Positions 63,009 through 64,000 of a DNA stretch of 64,000 nucleotides are shown here, in pieces. The notes beneath the pieces are model-generated. The model made no database searches. It saw only the letters and a list, made by a program, of their open reading frames with translations, and was not told the DNA's origin. Location of the stretch: NCBI GenBank assembly GCA_946800325.1, contig OX326959.1, positions 34,481,027-34,545,026 of the forward strand, in the 5' to 3' direction. Every line of letters begins with the position of its first letter. The first letter of the stretch is position 1. Source of the DNA: Luzula sylvatica. Lineage: Eukaryota > Streptophyta > Magnoliopsida > Poales > Juncaceae. The translations under genes were made by a program, and so were the position numbers.

Positions 63009-64000
63009 GATTGAAGACTAACAAATACAAATTTCTATTTTTCCTATTTTTTGCATAAAATCAAAAACTGAAGTCTAACACTTTCAAAAATATCAATTAT
63101 CATTTTTTTCTAAAAAAGACCAAAACAGTTCTCTAAAATGAGCAAAATACTTCATTTTTCATGTTTTTCTCAAAAAACTCCGGGATTGAAGACTAACACA
63201 TACAAATTTCTATTTTTCCAATTTTTTGCATAAAATCAAAAACTGATGTCTAACACCTTCAAAAATATCAATTATCATTCTTTCTAAAAAAGACCAAAAT
63301 AGTTCTCTAAAATGAGCAAAATACTTCAATATTCATGTTTTTCTCAAAAAATTCCGTGATTGAAGACTAACACATACAAATTTCTATTTTCCCAATTTTT
63401 TTTGCAAAAAATCACAAACTGAAGTCTAACACCTTAAAAAATATCAATTATCATTTTTTCTAAAAGAGTCCAAAATAGTTCTCTAAAATGAGCAAAATAC
63501 TTCATTTTTCATGTTTTTCTCAAAAAACTTCGTGATTGAAGACTAACACATACAAATTTCTATTTTTCCTATTTTTTGCAAACAATCAAAAACTGAAGTC
63601 TAACACCTTCAAAAATATCAATTATCAATTGTTCTAAAAAAGACCAAAATAGTTCTCTAAAATGAGCAAAATACTTCATTTTTCATGATTTTCTCAAAAA
63701 ATTCCGTGATTGAAGACTAACACATACAAATTACAATTTTTCCAATTTTTTGCACAAAATCAAAAACTGAAGTCTAACACCTTCAAAAATATCAATTATC
63801 ATATTTTCTAAAAAAGACCAAAATAGTTCTCTAAAATGAGCAAAATACTTCTTTCATGTTTTTCTCAAAAAACTCCGGGATTGAAGACTAACACATACAA
63901 ATTTCTATTTTTCCTACTTTTTCCATCAAATCAAAAACTGAAGTCTAACACCTTCAAAAATATCAATTATCATTTTTTCTAAAAGAGTCCAAAATAGTTC
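63009..64000 (+). repeat. Extra six-monomer unit (1,044-bp period), cut by the window edge
   Basis: GATTGAAG at 61,965 recurs at 63,009, and CAAAACAGTTC at 62,074 recurs at 63,118, both 1,044 apart, so the six-monomer part is repeated without its four-monomer partner. The left edge (CCATCAAATAAAAAAC, then AACAAATACAAATTTC) matches 60,100-60,250 rather than 61,840-61,985. In the last 20 bases the order changes (AAAAGAGTCC where GACCAAAATATATC would be expected), so the repeat ends or switches just at the edge. Confidence 0.88.

Larger units (their letters stand above)
1..64000 (+). repeat. Head-to-tail satellite DNA array, ~174-bp monomer, fills the whole window
   Basis: The block GATTGAAGACTAACACATAC recurs about every 174 bp from the first bases to the last. 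The first five anchors are at 11, 185, 359, 533 and 707, exactly 174 apart. Every monomer I read has the same orientation. G+C is about 25% (44 of 174 bases in a typical monomer). Most length variation comes from T- and A-run slippage and from a recurring 3-bp deletion (ACTTCTTTCATG in place of ACTTCATTTTTCATG, for example near 1,022, 8,993 and 60,026). Monomers differ at a limited set of diagnostic sites: CCGGG or CCGTG; TTCCTA, TTCCAA or TCCCAA; GCATAAAAT, GCAAAAAAT, GCACAAAAT or CCATAAAAT; GAGC or GATC; and TTCATTTTTC, TTCAGTTTTC, TTCATTATTC or TTCAATATTC. No gene, transposon or unique spacer was seen. Such arrays are typical of eukaryotic centromeric or heterochromatic DNA; which of these applies is an inference, and the family is not one I recognise. 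Confidence 0.98.

Noticed and set aside
1..64000. CRISPR-like array (regular repeats with variable parts between)
   Set aside because: The repeats are contiguous 174-bp units with no unrelated spacers; the variable parts are only mutated versions of one another, and no cas gene is present.
1..64000. Retrotransposon LTRs or terminal inverted repeats hidden in the array
   Set aside because: I found no target-site duplications, TG...CA ends, primer-binding sites, coding remnants or orientation changes. All length variation is explained by slippage or satellite-internal deletion and duplication.
1..64000. Bacterial or phage origin (AT-rich direct repeats, plasmid iterons)
   Set aside because: Iteron clusters are short and next to replication genes. 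A 64-kb gene-free array with nested higher-order repeats is a eukaryotic satellite pattern.

Overview
The whole 64 kb window is one uninterrupted satellite DNA array. I find no protein-coding gene, RNA gene, transposon, CRISPR array or unique sequence in it. A single AT-rich monomer of about 174 bp (about 25% G+C, counted on a typical monomer) is repeated head to tail, always in the same orientation, roughly 365-370 times (window length divided by monomer length, not an exact count). This points to a eukaryotic chromosome, and to centromeric, pericentromeric or other constitutive heterochromatin. The sequence alone does not identify the species or even the kingdom, and I do not recognise the family by name. 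The monomer length is in the range common for centromeric satellites (human alpha satellite about 171 bp, Arabidopsis about 178 bp), but that does not prove a centromeric role.

The monomer has internal structure. Its three parts (here A, B and C, about 57, 57 and 60 bp) align with one another around a shared CAAA(A) anchor. The 174-bp unit is therefore probably a fused trimer of an older ~58-bp repeat. Each third ends in a short A/T dyad, and in one monomer class the A dyad is a perfect 16-bp palindrome. Nearly every monomer has one conserved CpG just before the GATTGAAG block. The surrounding bases vary (CCGGG, CCGTG, TTCGTG) but the CG is nearly always kept.

Above the monomer there are layered higher-order repeats (HORs) rather than one fixed period. 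From left to right: a 22-monomer period of 3,828 bp (from 1, repeated from 3,829); a long block at 3,839-7,130 that recurs 9,011 bp downstream; a tandem duplication of 2,783 bp (about 9,800-15,360); a 12-monomer module at 7,982, 17,724 and 45,966; mixed medium-range repeats at 19,800-31,170; a near-identical 15-monomer duplication of 2,612 bp (31,170-36,395); a 3,138-bp duplication whose second copy lacks five monomers (36,650-41,950); a five-monomer duplication of 867 bp (42,253-43,985); a more divergent stretch that keeps the monomer order of the left end (44,050-48,700); three copies of a three-monomer 522-bp unit (49,098-50,663); a 1,303-bp unit carrying an inherited 89-bp deletion (52,216-57,865); and a 10-monomer 1,738-bp unit whose last six monomers are repeated again up to the right edge (59,533-64,000).

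Nothing here works as genes. The history that can be read is one of repeated unequal exchange and segmental duplication at many scales. The freshest, most homogenised blocks lie at 31-44 kb, 49-51 kb and 59-64 kb, and an older, less homogenised stretch lies at 44-49 kb. Block edges given as 'about' are good to roughly one monomer. Offsets quoted as exact come from matching the same anchor in both copies.
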